Assembly: GCA_004794785.1 (NCBI GenBank)
Contig: SJOL01007351.1
Coordinates: 1,560,627 to 1,624,626 of the forward strand
Reading direction: 5' to 3'
Length of the DNA stretch: 64,000 nucleotides
DNA from: Opisthorchis felineus
Taxonomy: Eukaryota > Platyhelminthes > Trematoda > Opisthorchiida > Opisthorchiidae
Position numbers and translations under genes: made by a program. The first letter of the stretch is position 1. Every line of letters starts with the position of its first letter. The notes beneath the pieces were generated by a model. It saw nothing but the letters and a program-made list of their open reading frames with translations. It was not told where the DNA came from and did not search any database. Below, in pieces: positions 46,932 to 58,174 of the stretch.

Positions 46932-48691
46932 GTGCGCAGCCGCATCAGGAGTGAGACAGTAATGCCCTACTCCCTGCGCCCCCGGGCCAGGCCGGCCCCC
47001 TACAGCCAAGTGGGTCAGACTATTGAGTCATTGGCACCGGGAAGGGTCCCCCAAGAAAACCCTAACAACCGCTGTCTCGCGGTCCAGACTCTTGAGTCAG
47101 AGGCTAGGGGAAGGGTCCCCGAACAAAACCCTACATCCTCCCACTGCCTTGTGGGTCAGACTTTTGAGTCAAAGGCTCAAGGTGGGGTACCTCAACTAAA
47201 CCCCCTTCTTCGGCCTGGGCAACCGGGAAGTATCATTTGCCCTTGCAGCTCTTCGCTCACCGGCCTTCTCCCTCACTCCCTCCCAACCCATCGTACAATG
47301 CAGTGCAATCAACCCACCTGCCAATCCCCTAGCCACTGTTCCGTGTCTCAACCATCGCCCAGAAAAATAAACCAAAATAATCACCTACTAACCTCAAAAG
47401 ATCTGATCCACGTTGCAGCCTTTAATGTCCGTACTCTATGTCAAATTGGGCAACAGGCATCCCTTGATGAAACCTTACTTTCCCTCTCTATCGATGTATG
47501 TTGTGTCTCCGAAACACGCATACAAGACCCCACTTCGGTCGTGCTCCTCAAGCCGCTTAGGACGAGCCCAGATGTTCCACATTTCACTCTTCGGGCATCC
47601 GGTGATCCTGACGCAATGGCTCGTGGTATCTACGGTGTGGGAGTTGCACTCAGCCCCAAGGCTGAAAGCGCCTTACTGGACTGGATCCCAGTAAACAGTC
47701 GTCTTTGTGCTGTGCGGTTGTCTGGCTCAATTAAGATTAACGCAGGTCGATGCGGTAAACGGTGTTTGTTTGTCGTATCAGCATACGCCCCAACAGATAG
47801 CAGTTCTGAGACTGAGAAGGACCAGTTTTATCAAGATCTGTCACGACTGCTTCGGTCGGCAAGAAGGACGGATATAGTAATCCTGGCGGGTGATATGAAT
47901 GCCCAAGTTGGACGATTAAGTCCGGAAGAAGCACAGTTGGGTGGTAGATTTGGAGTCGATGCTGAGCGTACTGATAATGGGGAGCGGCTTCTTCAGTTGT
48001 GTGCAGATCATCGTCTGTTCCTGGCCAGTACGAACGTCCAACACAAACGCTCACACCGAGTTACTTGGAGGCCACCTACCACAAGACAGTCGTGGACTCA
48101 ATTGGACCATATGGCTATCAGTTACCGATGGAGAGCCTCAGTTAAGGATTGTCGTTCCTTCTGGGGTACGCAACTTGACTCTGATCACGCCATCGTGCGG
48201 GCCCGCTTAGCACTTCGCTTTCCGCCAGCACTACGCGTGCCGAAAGAGAGCAGCTCCGTTCATCAACTTCGACAAGTTTCAGTAGCTGAAGAGTATCGAG
48301 CTGATCAGGCTAGAAAGCTACTGGAAGCGCACAGTCATGTGGACGAAGAAGATGGCTTGGAGGATGAATGGAGGCGAATTAAAGAAGCAATGCTCTCAGC
48401 TTCCAGAACTGTTTGTCCAGCCCATCTGACTCCACTCAATGAACACTGGATATCTTCGAGATCAGCAGATCTTATTGCTGCCAGAAAGGCCATACCAGCA
48501 ACTAGCGACTGTGATGGCGCACGCAGATCCCTCAAACACCGGATAATCAGGAGCTTAAAGAATGACAGAGAACGCTGGTGGATTTCAAAGGCCCAGGAGA
48601 TGGAGAAGGCTTTCGCTGAAGGCAACAGCCGCGCCCTGTTTCAACTGATTCGACCAACGGGTGAAAAGAAGACAGGTGTCGGTGAGACAAT
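46932..48691 (+). pseudogene. RTE polyprotein, N-terminal region and endonuclease domain
   Basis: The frame opens at 46932 and stays open to 48878, but the true coding path leaves it near 48691, where one A appears lost from an A run. Residues 1-155 are a Pro/Ser-rich region with three 23-24-residue repeats of the form QT-ES-A-GRVP-NP. Residues 160-430 are an endonuclease of the exonuclease-endonuclease-phosphatase fold: FNVRTL at 164-169, SETR with the metal-binding Glu at 194, YAPTD near 285-289, GDMNAQVG with Asp321 and Asn323, and SDH at 417-419. All catalytic positions are retained. The enzyme nicks target DNA to prime reverse transcription. Residues after 430 form the linker to the RT. 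The exact initiation codon is uncertain; a second Met at residue 11 is also possible. Confidence 0.88.
47012..47205 (+). repeat. Three 69-72-nt tandem repeats within the RTE N-terminal coding region
   Basis: Units begin near 47012, 47081 and 47153, each starting GTCAGACT or GTCCAGACT followed by TTGAGTCA. Spacing is 69 and then 72 bases, a multiple of three, so the frame is kept. They encode [32 protein letters not shown] and [16 protein letters not shown]. Confidence 0.85.
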
Positions 48692-49603
48692 ATGCGAAAA
48701 TACGGAACAGCAATTCACTCCCTCAATCGCCGTCTTGAGCGGTGGGCTGAGCACTTCAAAGAACAGTTCACCTGGTCTCCTTCAACACAACCGCTGGAAG
48801 AACCAAGCGGGCCCGAATGGAACATTGACACCAGCCCACCATCAACAACAGAAATCCAGCGTGAGATATCAATCCTGAAGCGCGACAAGACACCTGGCCC
48901 GGATGGTCTACACCCCGCGCTCTTCAAAGAAGGTGGCGAAGTCGTGGTGAACAGTCAGACGATACTGCAGAAGATTTGGAGTGAAAACAGAATACCAGTC
49001 GAATGGAGCTCCTCGACCGTCATCCCAGTTTTCAAAAAGGGAGCAAGAATGTCATGTGAAAACCATCGTGGTATCAGCCTGATATCCGTCGCATCTAAGG
49101 TGCTCTGTGGCATTATTCTGCGCAGGTTGACGGATTATCGGGAGCGACAGATTTGTGAGAATCAAGCTGGGTTTCGCCCTGGTCGAGGATGCATCGACCA
49201 TATCTTCACCTTGAGACAAATTCTTGAACAGCGAAATTCCTTCAGACGGCCCACGTTGGCCGTTTTTCTTGATTTGAGAGCTGCTTTTGATTCTGTCGAG
49301 CGTCAACAACTTTGGCAGTGTCTGGCGATCGAAGGAGTTCCTTCCACATTTCTATCCCTTATGAGGGCACTGTATACGAACTCCTGTGGGCGCGTACGAG
49401 TATACGGGAAGCTCTCGCCTGAGTTCACCACGTCCAGTGGGGTAAGGCAAGGCTGTCCTCTTTCCCCTTTCCTCTTCAACTTTGTTATTGATATGCTGCT
49501 TGAAATTTCTCTGCCTGCCTCTGAAACCTCGGGAGTCGAAATACTCCCGGGACGTTCCCTCACAGACATTGAGTATGCGGACCATATTGCTCTGCTTGGT
49601 TGA
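48692..49603 (+). pseudogene. RTE reverse transcriptase domain
   Basis: This 303-codon frame continues the polyprotein after the one-base shift. It carries the fingers/palm motifs of non-LTR reverse transcriptases in order: TPGPDGLHPALFK (about residues 67-79), IPVFKKG, NHRGISL, ENQAGFRPGRGCIDHIFTLR (about 156-175), motif A in FLDLRAAFDSVER (192-204), motif B in GVRQGCPLSPFLFNF and motif C as YADHIALLG at 49574-49600. Motif C should be YADD; the second catalytic Asp is His (codon 49583-49585), expected to abolish polymerase activity. A TGA at 49601-49603 then ends the frame where the family normally continues into the thumb region. Its role would be target-primed reverse transcription of the element RNA. 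Confidence 0.9.
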
Positions 49604-50394
49604 GATCCTTCCCAAATGCAAACGATTTTAAATAACCTAAATAATTCTGCCGCACGGTTTGGCATGCGCTTCACATCTGCAATGTGTAAAGTTCTGCTAC
49701 AAGACTGGGTGGGATCAAACCCACACCTAATGCTTGCAGGCGGGCCAATCGACGTGGTAAACAAATTTGTTTACCTGGGCAGTTGTGTAAGTTCCGGTGG
49801 ACTGGCTGGAGATGAGGTTATTTCTCGAATCGGAAAGGCCAGGGCAGCTTTTGCCAACCTCCGACACCTTCGTCTGTCAAGGGAAGAGTTTACACTGCAG
49901 TGGTGCAATCCATGCTGCTTCATGGATCAGAGACGTAGCCCCTACGCGCAGAGGACATACGGAAGATGTCAGTGTTTGACCATCGGTGTCTCCGAAGCAT
50001 TGGTCAGGTCTGGTGGGAACATAGGATTAGCAATGCTGAGGTACGCCAGATGATCCTGGGAAGAAGGTACTCTCCAGCGATAGACGAATTACTCACGCTT
50101 CATAGGTTACGCTGGTTAGGACATGTACTCCGCATGCCAGAAGACCGTCTGCCTCGCAGAGCTCTCTTCGCCCAGCCCTGTGCTGAGTGGAAGCGACCGA
50201 GAGGTGGACAGTGTATGAGCTGGCAACGAAGTACGAGAACACTAACCAGTAAACTTAGTCGGTTGGGCAACTGCTGCCTTCCTGGATGGGGACCCCGGGA
50301 CTCGAATCACCAATGGTTAATGACATTGGCGGAAATGGCCCAATGGCGTAGTCAGTGGCGCTCCTGCATCAAAGCTATCGCCTTCAATGCGTAG
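49604..50394 (+). pseudogene. RTE polyprotein, thumb and C-terminal region
   Basis: The frame directly after the TGA continues with DPSQMQTILNNLNNSAARFG and then KFVYLGSCVSSGGLAGDEVI, the usual post-motif-C region. A frameshift near 49893 moves the reading to one with SMLLHGSET, a stop where Trp is expected (TAG at 49936-49938), and PLRAEDIRKMSVFDHRCLRS. From 49966 an open frame of 142 codons runs through RLRWLGHVLRMPEDRLPRRA and PGWGPRD to WRSQWRSC near the end, which is the conserved C-terminus of flatworm RTE proteins. The region is therefore recognisable over its full length but broken at three places. Confidence 0.85.
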
Positions 50395-50530
50395 CAACCC
50401 CATCTCTGAACAAACTGCACATGCCTTCGCCTCCAAAGCTGGTTGTACGTTCCACATTCCCGTTTTCCGGTGATCGAAACTGTAGCAGCTGGGACCAATG
50501 TGACTATGGTACACGGTTTATAGCTGATAA
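50395..50530 (+). other. RTE 3' untranslated region
   Basis: This is the stretch between the polyprotein stop and the tail. No coding signal is seen. It ends with TATAGCTGATAA and runs straight into the ATTGA repeats. Confidence 0.7.
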
Positions 50531-50547
50531 ATTGAATTGAATTGAGT
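50528..50547 (+). repeat. (ATTGA)n 3' tail of the RTE element
   Basis: About three ATTGA units follow GATAA. RTE elements characteristically end in short tandem repeats instead of poly(A); the right target-site duplication starts directly after. Confidence 0.8.
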
Positions 50548-50559
50548 TGTTACAGAAAT
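50548..50559 (+). repeat. Target-site duplication, right copy
   Basis: TGTTACAGAAAT, a perfect 12-bp match to 46472-46483, placed directly after the 3' tail of the element. Confidence 0.85.
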
Positions 50560-52004
50560 CAAGTTTGAATCTGTCCGTAGTCAAAATATCACAATACAAG
50601 AGATCGAGATGAGGTAATTGCGGTAGTTCTTTCCGTGGATGAACTTCGTCAGCAGACATCATTCACTTTACCTAATGCCAGTTGATTTCAGATGTTCTGA
50701 TGGGAACGGAATCTCACGGGCCAGCTACAGATGACTGCTGGCAGTGTTGGAATGCTGGTGGCTCGGCCGCATTCATTAGTAGCTGATCACGTGGCGAATA
50801 GATAAACAGCCACCTGACCAACCACCAATAGATGAGTGTGAAAGCGGTGTATCGCATTTGATTTTTTGATAAACCCACCTATTCTTGTAGAAGTATACCA
50901 TGAACATGGGCACAAAAGAATTAATTACAGGTATGTGTACTTTATATTCTGTAACTCCTCTCGTCTGTCATCACCTTTGCATCTCAGACAGTTTAACTTT
51001 TATGAAGATGTGTGATTTGATCTTCTTTAGCCAGTATACCATAGATTTGATATTTGATGAACTACAGCTGTCTTGTAATGTTTCGCGCGGGGGAACCAAT
51101 TATTTTCATTCAAGTGGCTCTAAAACATCCACCTACCTGACGGGGTAGATATGTTTCTGGATTTTGCATATCGAAACCTTCAGGTTGCGTGGTGACTGGC
51201 CGAGCTAAGAAAGGTGTTGACTCCTCTTATCAATAGGTTCGTTGATGCCCACCCGCTGACTTTATCGCATTGCAGAGAAACCAGTAAACAAAGCTTCAAA
51301 TTTAGGAAAGCAGTGTACAGTTTAGGCATCGAGTGGTATGCCTCCGCCCACAAAGTAAAGTCTACACAAACCTCAAAGACAAAACTTCAGATATTTGATC
51401 TTCCCCGCAAACAAACAGGGGCACACATCCAATATTTTGGTTTATATGATGATCTGTAACGGAAACAAGTCCTGATGAGACAACCGGATAATCCTGGCTT
51501 GAGATAAACTGGATAGATTCGAAGCGTGATTAGTGCTTACTCGATGGTCCTTCTTCGCACACTGTTGTCAAAATGCGGTATTGTACCAGGCTCTTAGCGA
51601 CTTGAACTGATTCGCCCATAAGTCTCACGAGTCTGGATGAGGGATATTTAACGGAAAAATCCGCCAAGTAGGAAAGCAATGGCCCTTTGGGAGCTTTTTG
51701 TGGTCCCAAAGGAGTGGTCAGTTTCCTTTGTGTGGTTACCCCAATTCCTAACGGAATTTTCACGGTAAGCCAATCGGGAATCCAGAGTGTCCAAGATCTA
51801 TCAAAGAGTGCTTCTGTTGGACAGTCCCTTCTTGAGGGATCTTACTGCACTAGGCAACGTGAACTTTCCATGCAATGGCCATGAAATTTGCTACGTAAGT
51901 CTATCAGTTCCAATCGTCTCATCAGATTACAGTGAATAGCAAACTCAGCATACACGGTGATGAGGAGCACAGCTTGGTGGCGGGACAAGAAATCCTGTAA
52001 TAGC

Positions 52005-52215
52005 CTGGGTTAGGGCGACAGACTGATCATTCAGCTGTAACATCCTTTCGGTGCCTAGCTGCAATGCCATCCGAAGGACACACGAGGGCTGAGACTGTCG
52101 GGCTGCCCAAGCCTAGACAGAAGCCGTTGAGATGCTGGGGTTGGATTCGAACAACGGACCTTCCAGTCAGTAGGTTCGCATTTTAATCGCTAAGCTATCT
52201 CAACCAATTGAGGCC
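52005..52215 (-). mobile_element. tRNA-derived SINE-like element, family C
   Basis: The minus strand reads GGTTGAGATAGCTTAGCGAT (box A-like), then CTACTGACTGGAAGGTCCG and TTCGAATCCAACCCCAGCAT (box B), then CTGTCTAGGCTTGGGCAGC and TCTCAGCCCTCGTGTGTCCT. It is plainly homologous, in opposite orientation, to 57070-57290. Confidence 0.7.
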
Positions 52216-53559
52216 TACTGGAAACAGTTTAATGTGCTCGAAGGATCGTAACGTGAAAACACACGTTGTCTGACAATAAGCTTGCCAGCAAAAAGTAATA
52301 ACAGCGAATTGCAGTGCGATCTGGATCTGATGTACGAATAGACGCACAACCGATCGATGATAAAACAATATCGGCTAACGAGTATAATGGGCGTTATTCC
52401 CTAGAGCAGATTATGCAGCGCCTGAGTGTGGTATTCATAGGGTTGTCAATAAAATGACATTCAAGTTTCTGTCGTCTATATGATTATCCCAACCTGGCCA
52501 GTTGTGTAGCATGTAAAACGCCACTAAGGTCAATTGTCTTTTTGATTTTCTTTCATCTCCATCCAAGTTGAAACATTCAACTTGTCAAAGCATGCCACTC
52601 AAGGTGCTATTCACCGGACTTATGAGCAACTTAGTCTCCGTACATTTTCATCTCCAGTCAGCTGTGCCACAGAAAGCGCCCGCAGTGCGCTACTAAAGCT
52701 GTCACGTAGTCGGGGCACAGAAATATGTAGGTTACATACTCGCACATCACACAAGCAGCGCAGTTTACAACAAAATATCGATTGCTAATAAACCTACACA
52801 AACCCGAAGAATTCAAACAAAAAGGACTAGTTGCCGCATACAATGAAGCCAGAGAACACGCACGCTGAAATGGGTAAGTAGCCAGCTGATTGGAAAGCGG
52901 TTACCGGGGAACAATCAGACAACGAGAATATGCATGCTGGATGAAATCATACCCAGGATGATCTTAAGGTATGTTTGTTGATAGGTTCTTCCGTGGAATA
53001 TCACGCTTCCATAAATTCACGAGTTCGACTGGAGAGGCGTTCACATACTGGCTCAAACAAGAACGAAGAAATAGTGAAATTGATCCTGTTTGTTAACCAC
53101 TACGAGCAAGAGAAGGTCATAACCACAGAGCTCTGAGCTGTAGAACCAATCAGACGAGGAACTTATAAGAGAAGTTGGAAAGCCAGATTCAAACGGACAC
53201 ATTAACTTGATTGCAGAAGGCACCCAGCCAATAAACCGAAGTACCAAATTTGACGGCAGACACAGGGACACTAGACGTTACAATGGAGAAGACAGGGCGG
53301 TGCAACCAACCAATCAATCATGAGAAGATCAGACCACAACACAATGAAAATCGAGAAAAGAGCCAATGAAAGCCAGGGAAGCAACTACTAAAAAACAGAA
53401 GACATTAAGGTAAGCACTCGGCTCAAAGGAACGCAGACCACAAGGCAACAAAGATCACAAACGGACCAATAAATCCACGAAAAACGTTGTCCCCCAACCA
53501 GTCAATTAGAAGTTAACAAATAGTCTTCAAATGCTATATAAACTCACGCATGCAAAGAG

Positions 53560-53680
53560 GAGGCACCCATCCAACTGCACACTGATGATGTCTCCTCGTA
53601 TGGTGACGAAACGTTTGCAGGTCAATTGCCAAGCTCACCGAACAGATCAAGAGCAACCCGATCAACGGCCAACTCACGGA
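53560..53680 (+). repeat. Dispersed repeat E with hammerhead-like core
   Basis: CTGATGA (53582-53588), then GTCTCC/GGTGAC stem strands (53590-53595 and 53602-53607), then GAAAC (53608-53612) and GTTTGCAGGTCAATTGCCAA. A TATATAA lies about 45 bases upstream, at 53535. Confidence 0.7.
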
Positions 53681-53809
53681 ATCTTTCATACCATGTCGGT
53701 GAATGGTTAGAGGTCTGACTAACACAATCTCCTAGCCCTCCAGGCTGTGGGTTGGAACATGTATGGCGACTTGTTCCATAAAAATGGTAATGCACATGCA
53801 TTTCATACC

Positions 53810-56180
53810 AAATAACGCTGTCTTGGTTTCAGGCTTCTGAGCCTTGGGCTTTGGTTGAGGACCCTAATCTTCCTCCTGTTTAAGTGTGGGCACCCTGGCA
53901 GTATCCCAATCGACGAACAACCATGACACTTACAACTAACAATAATCTCATGCTGTATCGTCCGTCGCCAGGTCGCCTTACTTGCTGCATACAGCAGGGC
54001 GGGTGAGCGAAAACATGCTACTGCTGACATCCCCTTCTTACACTTTCACGTTTTCCCATTTTTACCATACCCCTACCAAGTTTGAATATTCTTTCCGCAG
54101 ATCCCAGCACCAGGACTAACTGCTTTGTTCACCGTGCATCACACCTAGCTGCAGTTTCTGTACGTCCGACTTTAGTGGCAACTCTAAACTTCGAAATCTG
54201 TTTTCAGACCCCGAAAGCCGGTCCACTTAGCTGCCTGAAGCAAGCAGGATAACAGGTGCCTCTAGCTGTTACGCTGGATTCCCTCTGAACGGATTTATGC
54301 TGTACAGGTTCAGGCTGCGCACCTCTGGTGATGCAGAGGCCGCTGCAGCTGGATATGCTGGGGTGGGTATTGTATTGGGCGACCGAGCGGAAGCCTCTAT
54401 TTGATCAGATACCTGTTGATAGTTGCCTATGTGCGGTAGCTCTGAATCTGCCCAAGGCAGTTTCTATGACGCTATAGGTGCTCTTTTACAACGGGCTAAA
54501 AGCTCAGATGGGGTTGTGGTCGGTGGTGACATGGACGCCCAGGTTGGTAGACCAAGTGCTTCTGAGGCCCAATTAGGCGGTCCTTCTGGATTGGATACGA
54601 GATGCACGAACAACGGTAATCGTCTACTTCAGATGTATGCCAATCACAGATTATTCCTTTGCAGTACCGATTTCCGGAAAATCGAAATCGCTTGACGACG
54701 TGGTACCCACCAACGAACCGGTCCCGAATCCAAATAGACCACATCGCCATCAGTTATCGGTGGCGAGTGTCGATCACTGCCTACCGTTCGTTCTGGCATG
54801 CCAGCGTGGACTCCGACCATGCATTTGTGTGCTGTTGCTTGTCAGGTCTACACAAAAAGCACACACCTCGCTTAGCCATCGAGGAGTTAGTGGACCCAGA
54901 AATCAAACGAAACTTTCAGAACGGGCTCCTCGAAAGCCTGCTGGAGTGTGCTACGTCGGATATAAACGGCCACTTGGAGGACATTCACAGTGCCGGGACT
55001 TATGTTTGCGGTACAACCCAGCCAACTTCATCCAAACATTGGATCTCTAATAAGACCATGGCTTTGCTGGAGACCCAGCAACAGATTCTTCTGACCGCAA
55101 CCGCAATCACAACTCAACCCGACGCATCATCCGACGCTGGGTAAAAGTGAGTGTCCATACAGACCGCGAAGCTTGGTGGACCGGAAAGGCGGAAGAAATG
55201 GAAGGGGCAAAAAATGCTGGAAACATCCGCAGGCTGTCCCACTTTATTCGCTCGACTGGTCCTCGGAAGCCTCTTGTCAGCGAAACTATCTTGGACTGGA
55301 ATGGCGTTCTGATATCTAGTAAAGGAGAACGTCTTGACTACTTGGCACAATACTCCGAACAGCAATTCAGTTGACCACTTGCTACCCCCAATCCGGACTG
55401 TCAGCCTTCAACAAAAAGGTGGACTATGATCATGGAACCCTTCTCGGTTTCAGAAGTGTCCGAGTGTATACCTCTACTCAAGCATCATTGTGCTCCTGGC
55501 CCTGACGACCTTCCAGCTACTCTGTTGAAGGATGGCGGTGGATTCCTCAGCCAGTGTCTGTGTAACCTATTTGGATCTATCTGGGAGAAAGACAGTTCCA
55601 GATAACTGGAGTGAGTCGATAATGGTGCCGATTTCCAAAAAGGGTGCTCGCACTGAATGTATTAACCACAGAGGTGTTAGTTTGACTCCCATTGTAACAG
55701 GGCTTCTGGCGCCACTGAACCTTCAGCGTCTTACGGCGAAACGCGAATCTTCGACCCGTGAGCATCAAGCAAGATTTTGACCGGGTTAGAGGCTGCGTTC
55801 ACCACACCTTCACACTCCGTCAGGTGTCAGAGCAACGCCATATGTACGGACAATCCACGGTCCACTCTCGGCATTTTTGTTCAACTTCGTCGTCCATGAA
55901 GTAATGAGGCGAACGCTGGAAGGTCTTCAAAATCCCGGTGTTCAAATAATTGCTGGTGAGTACCTGGAGTACGCAGACGACGTCGTCTTCATCTTTCGGG
56001 AAGATAAAGCATATACCATCTTTTGGCATGTATTTATCACCTTCAAAGTGCAAAGTCATGCTTAAGAACATGCAGTCTCTAGACACACCCTTACAATTCA
56101 AGGAGAATCACTAAAAATTGTGAAGAATTTTACATAGCTGAGTAGTTGTATTAGCTCTAACGGAAGTGTGCGGTTGTACG
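53810..56180 (+). mobile_element. Degenerate RTE retrotransposon copy 2
   Basis: This older copy has many frameshifts and stops but keeps the family's colinear order. 53820-54030 matches the N-terminal region of the full element (GHPGSIP against GQPGSII). About 54130-54180 gives HLAAVSVRP, the start of the endonuclease. 54320-54700 gives RTSGDAEA, GDMDAQVGRPSASEAQLGGP and NNGNRLLQMYANHRLFL. 54720-54850 gives QIDHIAISYRWR and VDSDHAFV. 55150-55375 gives the linker with SETILDWNGVLISSKGERLD. 55600-55760 gives MVPISKKGARTECINHRGVS. 55850-55990 gives LFNFVVHEVMRRTLEG and then EYADDVVFI, so this dead copy still has both motif-C aspartates. A thumb-like segment continues to about 56175. It sits in the same OGDH intron and orientation as the full element but belongs to a clearly different subfamily. 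Confidence 0.85.
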
Positions 56181-56240
56181 GCAGTGAAGCATCGGTAACA
56201 ACACTGATGTTGCTGTTTTTGATGATGGTAATAACCGAGT
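56165..56240 (+). repeat. Dispersed repeat F
   Basis: GTACGGCAGTGAAGCATCGG, then AACACTGATGTTGCTGTT and TGATGATGGTAAT, matching 58175-58245. It follows directly on RTE copy 2. Confidence 0.6.
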
Positions 56241-57069
56241 AAAAAATGAGAACTCAATGAACTCGGTCGATGCTCTGAAGGAAACAAACTTCGGTAGGTG
56301 CTCTGTTCAAATTGGCTAAGGCGTGACCTTTCCTCCAAGCCCGTTTTTTCTTATATGTGGCATGAATATGGCTATCCTACAGCTACTGATACTGCAAGGG
56401 TCAGGTGTGGTCTGTCCAGGTTGCATTCGCTGGTGGCGTAAAGACGGAAAAAAATAACCATGTATTGACACCGATAACTGGCATCCCCAAGTTTGGCCGT
56501 CGTGAAGATGCAAACGTTTTGTCATCATTATGGGGAAGGTTATGTATGCACCGGAAGTCAACCTACAGAAGCAGTTGTGCCATGTCTGTAGGACTCATGG
56601 TTTTCCCATGTGCCAGGTAGTTCGTATTCATTTAAAAAGGTCCGTTGCGCGCGATTTTGAAATCTTAATAAATAGGAGTGACAGCTATGCGGTATCACTC
56701 CCACACAGAATGACGGGGACTTTTGAGAGGAGAGACGCCGTAACACACTGGCTGTGGATTCGGCTTCGGCGTCTGCAGTGTCGTGCCTATCTATAGGTTG
56801 AGACGACCAATTCCACGTAAGTGTGATTGACGTCATTAGTTTTCGATCAGTACAACAAAAAAATCAATAAACACAGGAATATTAGGAAAGCTTCCGCGAT
56901 CTCCCTGAATGTGGCAGCACACAGTTCGATATCCAAAGAACCGAGAACATGTTTTTTTTCACCAGTAGCTGAGTCTGACTCCACCCCAGCGGCCTCAAAT
57001 TTGATGTCACTGGAGACACCCAGATGATAAGATGGAGCATTATCTGGGGTCATATCTTTGAATTTGGAG

Positions 57070-57290
57070 GTCAAGATGGCTCAACGGTTGAGGCGTTAAT
57101 TTACTGACTGGAAGGTGCGTGGTTCGAACCCAACCCTGACATCTCGACTGCTCCTGTCTAGGTTTGGGCAACATGGCAGTATCTCAGCCCTCGTGCCTCC
57201 TTCAGCTGACATGGCAGATAGGCAACGCAAGGGTGCTACAGCTGAACCCATGCATGCATGAGTAACAGGATGTTCTGATCATTTTTTTCA
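57070..57290 (+). mobile_element. tRNA-derived SINE-like element, family C
   Basis: GATGGCTCAACGGTTGAGGC is a clear box A and GTGGTTCGAACCCAACCCTG holds a perfect box B. The body continues CTGTCTAGGTTTGGGCAACA and TCTCAGCCCTCGTGCCTCC, matching the inverted copy at 52005-52215. Both lie in the 13.4-kb OGDH intron. Confidence 0.7.
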
Positions 57291-58174
57291 CATCCGGATT
57301 ACGGGGACACAGGAACACTAAGAACAAATTTGAGTGCGCCTGCCAATGTAGTCTGTCGATCGATCATGTTCAAGGAACGAGCACTGAAAATTCCTACTGG
57401 CCTTATAGGGTTGAAAAAGTACTTAAGAGCGAGCTGACTTATAAGGTACACTTTTTCTTCTCACTTACAAAGAACGGAAGGAAATGCTTGCTTTTGGTTG
57501 CGGCTGAGCGGTTTGGTAAGACAAACCTCGCCCTGGACAGCCCGGAAAATGGGACAGTTGAGGGATTTCAACAACCCATGGAATCAGTGGGCGCTGATGG
57601 ATTCCTTCGTGGGACTCCGGTCAGACCGATAACTCGAGAGCTTGGCAGACTCGGTGGCACATGGTTTGGTTTAACGGAGTAACGTATAGTGCCCCGCTTC
57701 GTATTACTGACGTGTACAGGTGATGGTCTTGTAGCCGCATCGAATTCTTGGTGAGTTTTATGGTGCTCTGGCTGCTAAAATAATAAGACATTTTTACACA
57801 GGAAAAGACGACTTCGCAGCATTCATAAATTTGGATATGCTAGTCGGAAGAAAAATCGTAATGGATTACATCACACTGCAATAATGGTGAGGTTTCAGCG
57901 AAGGAAACTTAAGTCCAACGCTCACCCTCTGATAAAGCCAGTCAGATTAATATGAATACGACGAACAGGAGCATGAAAAATTGTGTGGACCTCAGAACCA
58001 CATAACAAAGAACGGCAGGCTAAGGAAGCGCGGAACTGCGACAACAATCCAAGTGGTACGACCAGCACGTGGAAGAGGATGGAAAGATACGAGAAGTGTT
58101 TGGCTGGTGTAGAAGTGGACTATAATCGCAACGGACTACCTGGCACTTGCCTGAATAGGAAAGGTATAATTCAA

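Larger units (their letters stand above)
46484..50547 (+). mobile_element. RTE-type non-LTR retrotransposon, near full length, inactivated
   Basis: This is a 4.06-kb element bounded by a perfect 12-bp direct repeat (TGTTACAGAAAT), which is the target-site duplication. In order it contains a ribozyme-like 5' segment, a repeat-bearing N-terminal region, an apurinic-type endonuclease, a reverse transcriptase, a C-terminal region and a 3' tail of ATTGA units. Domain order, single-ORF plan, sequence style and a short-repeat tail instead of poly(A) fit the RTE clade. It lies in the 13.4-kb OGDH intron, antisense to the gene. Disruptions are a one-base loss in an A run near 48693, His replacing the second Asp of YADD, a TGA at 49601-49603, a frameshift near 49893 and a TAG at 49936-49938. 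Its intact ends suggest a younger insertion than the other two copies. Confidence 0.93.

Noticed and set aside
53803..54030. Independent minus-strand gene or repeat with similarity to 27280-27455
   Set aside because: Both stretches fit better as the antisense of the RTE N-terminal coding region next to their respective endonuclease domains.
57070..57142. Functional tRNA gene
   Set aside because: Box A and box B are good, but no acceptor stem pairing is seen and the same sequence plus a shared body recurs at 52005-52215, which means a SINE.
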